Assembly (NCBI GenBank): GCA_013002105.1
Contig: JABDKS010000124.1
Coordinates: 1 to 14,955 of the forward strand
Length of the DNA stretch: 14,955 nucleotides
Source of the DNA: Pirellulaceae bacterium
GTDB taxonomy: Bacteria > Planctomycetota > Planctomycetia > Pirellulales > Pirellulaceae
Direction: 5' to 3'
The notes beneath the pieces were generated by a model. It had not been told where the DNA came from, ran no database searches, and saw nothing but the letters and a program-made list of their open reading frames with translations. Positions 14,496-14,955 of the stretch are shown one piece after another (within the stretch, counting starts at the first letter, position 1; every line of letters begins with the position of its first letter). The position numbers and the translations under genes were made by a program.

Positions 14496-14955
14496 GTGCC
14501 ACGTCGCGACGACATTAAAAAAATATTGCTGATTGGAAGCGGACCGATCGTTATTGGTCAGGCCTGCGAATTCGATTACTCGGGTACTCAAGCTTGTAAG
14601 GCCCTCCGCGAGGAGGGCTATGAGGTTGTTTTGGTCAATAGTAACCCCGCGACGATCATGACCGATCCGGCGATCGCCGACGCGACCTACATCGAACCGC
14701 TGACTTGGCAGGTGGTCGAAAAGATCATCGAAAAAGAACGCCCCGACGCTTTGCTACCGACATTGGGCGGTCAAACCGGTCTGAACACCGCAATGGATCT
14801 GGAGGCCAATGGCGTCTTGGAGAAATACGGCGTGGAAATGATCGGGGCTCGCGCCGATGTGATTGCCAAAGCGGAAGAACGAGATCAGTTCAAGGCAGCG
14901 ATGGAAAAAATCGGGCTGGACGTCTGTTTGGGCCGGACCGTGCATACCTTAGAAG
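14496..14955 (+). CDS. carB: Carbamoyl-phosphate synthase large subunit (5' part only)
   Basis: The first 153 residues are present; the full protein is normally about 1070 to 1080 residues and continues past the right edge. It catalyses ATP-dependent formation of carbamoyl phosphate from bicarbonate and glutamine-derived ammonia, feeding pyrimidine and arginine synthesis. The N-terminus [20 protein letters not shown] followed by [20 protein letters not shown] is nearly diagnostic. [32 protein letters not shown] and [18 protein letters not shown] follow in the order seen in E. coli CarB. The GTG at 14496 is chosen because it reproduces the conserved start Met-Pro-Arg/Lys-Arg. In-frame ATGs at 14427 and 14403 would add 23 or 31 residues without family support, and they fall in the leader hairpin. 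The Shine-Dalgarno site is weak at all three. Confidence 0.97.
   Translation, partial: MPRRDDIKKILLIGSGPIVIGQACEFDYSGTQACKALREEGYEVVLVNSNPATIMTDPAIADATYIEPLTWQVVEKIIEKERPDALLPTLGGQTGLNTAMDLEANGVLEKYGVEMIGARADVIAKAEERDQFKAAMEKIGLDVCLGRTVHTLE

Overview
The window most resembles a planctomycete of the Rhodopirellula/Pirellulaceae type. The evidence is moderate G+C (about 54% by eye), small c-type cytochrome proteins of the planctomycete kind, a CsrA-like domain fused to a receiver domain, an EF-hand on a secreted protein, and loosely packed genes with GTG starts. This assignment is by pattern recognition and was not checked by a database search.

Left part (1-2264): a small redox and stress group. 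On the minus strand are a HemG-like flavodoxin (cut by the window edge) and, upstream of it, a periplasmic cytochrome c'-like protein. A divergent universal stress protein lies on the plus strand. It converges on a minus-strand mono-haem cytochrome c lipoprotein.

Centre-left (2265-5791): a minus-strand MFS transporter of the UMF1/Atg22-like family, then a minus-strand TolC-type outer-membrane efflux protein. The TolC protein carries an acidic tail ending in a canonical EF-hand loop.

Centre (5792-10384): a plus-strand signalling pair, and the most interesting part of the window. The first gene encodes a CsrA-like RNA-binding domain, a helical hairpin resembling a Spo0B/DHp element but lacking the histidine, and a receiver domain that keeps the phospho-acceptor Asp but has lost the acidic pair and the conserved Lys. 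Its leader has a good sigma70-like promoter, many GGA motifs and a hairpin directly before the Shine-Dalgarno site, so autoregulation through its own CsrA domain is plausible. The second gene is a very large hybrid histidine kinase (four PAS domains, HisKA, HATPase, two intact receivers). Its first PAS domain is of the type usually found behind CheR in CheB-CheR fusions.

Right part (10437-13673): a minus-strand operon in the order adaptor (MacA type), permease (MacB type), ATPase (MacB/LolD type), with 6-base gaps. It converges on the kinase. With the TolC-type protein on the other side of the signalling pair, the parts of a tripartite MacAB-TolC-like exporter flank the CsrA-receiver/kinase pair. 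It is therefore reasonable, though unproven, that the pair controls the exporter.

Far right (13674-14955): an intergenic region of about 820 bases with two adjacent tandem arrays (8-bp and 17-bp units) and a structured leader, followed by the 5' end of carB, cut by the right edge. No RNA genes, CRISPR arrays or insertion sequences were seen.
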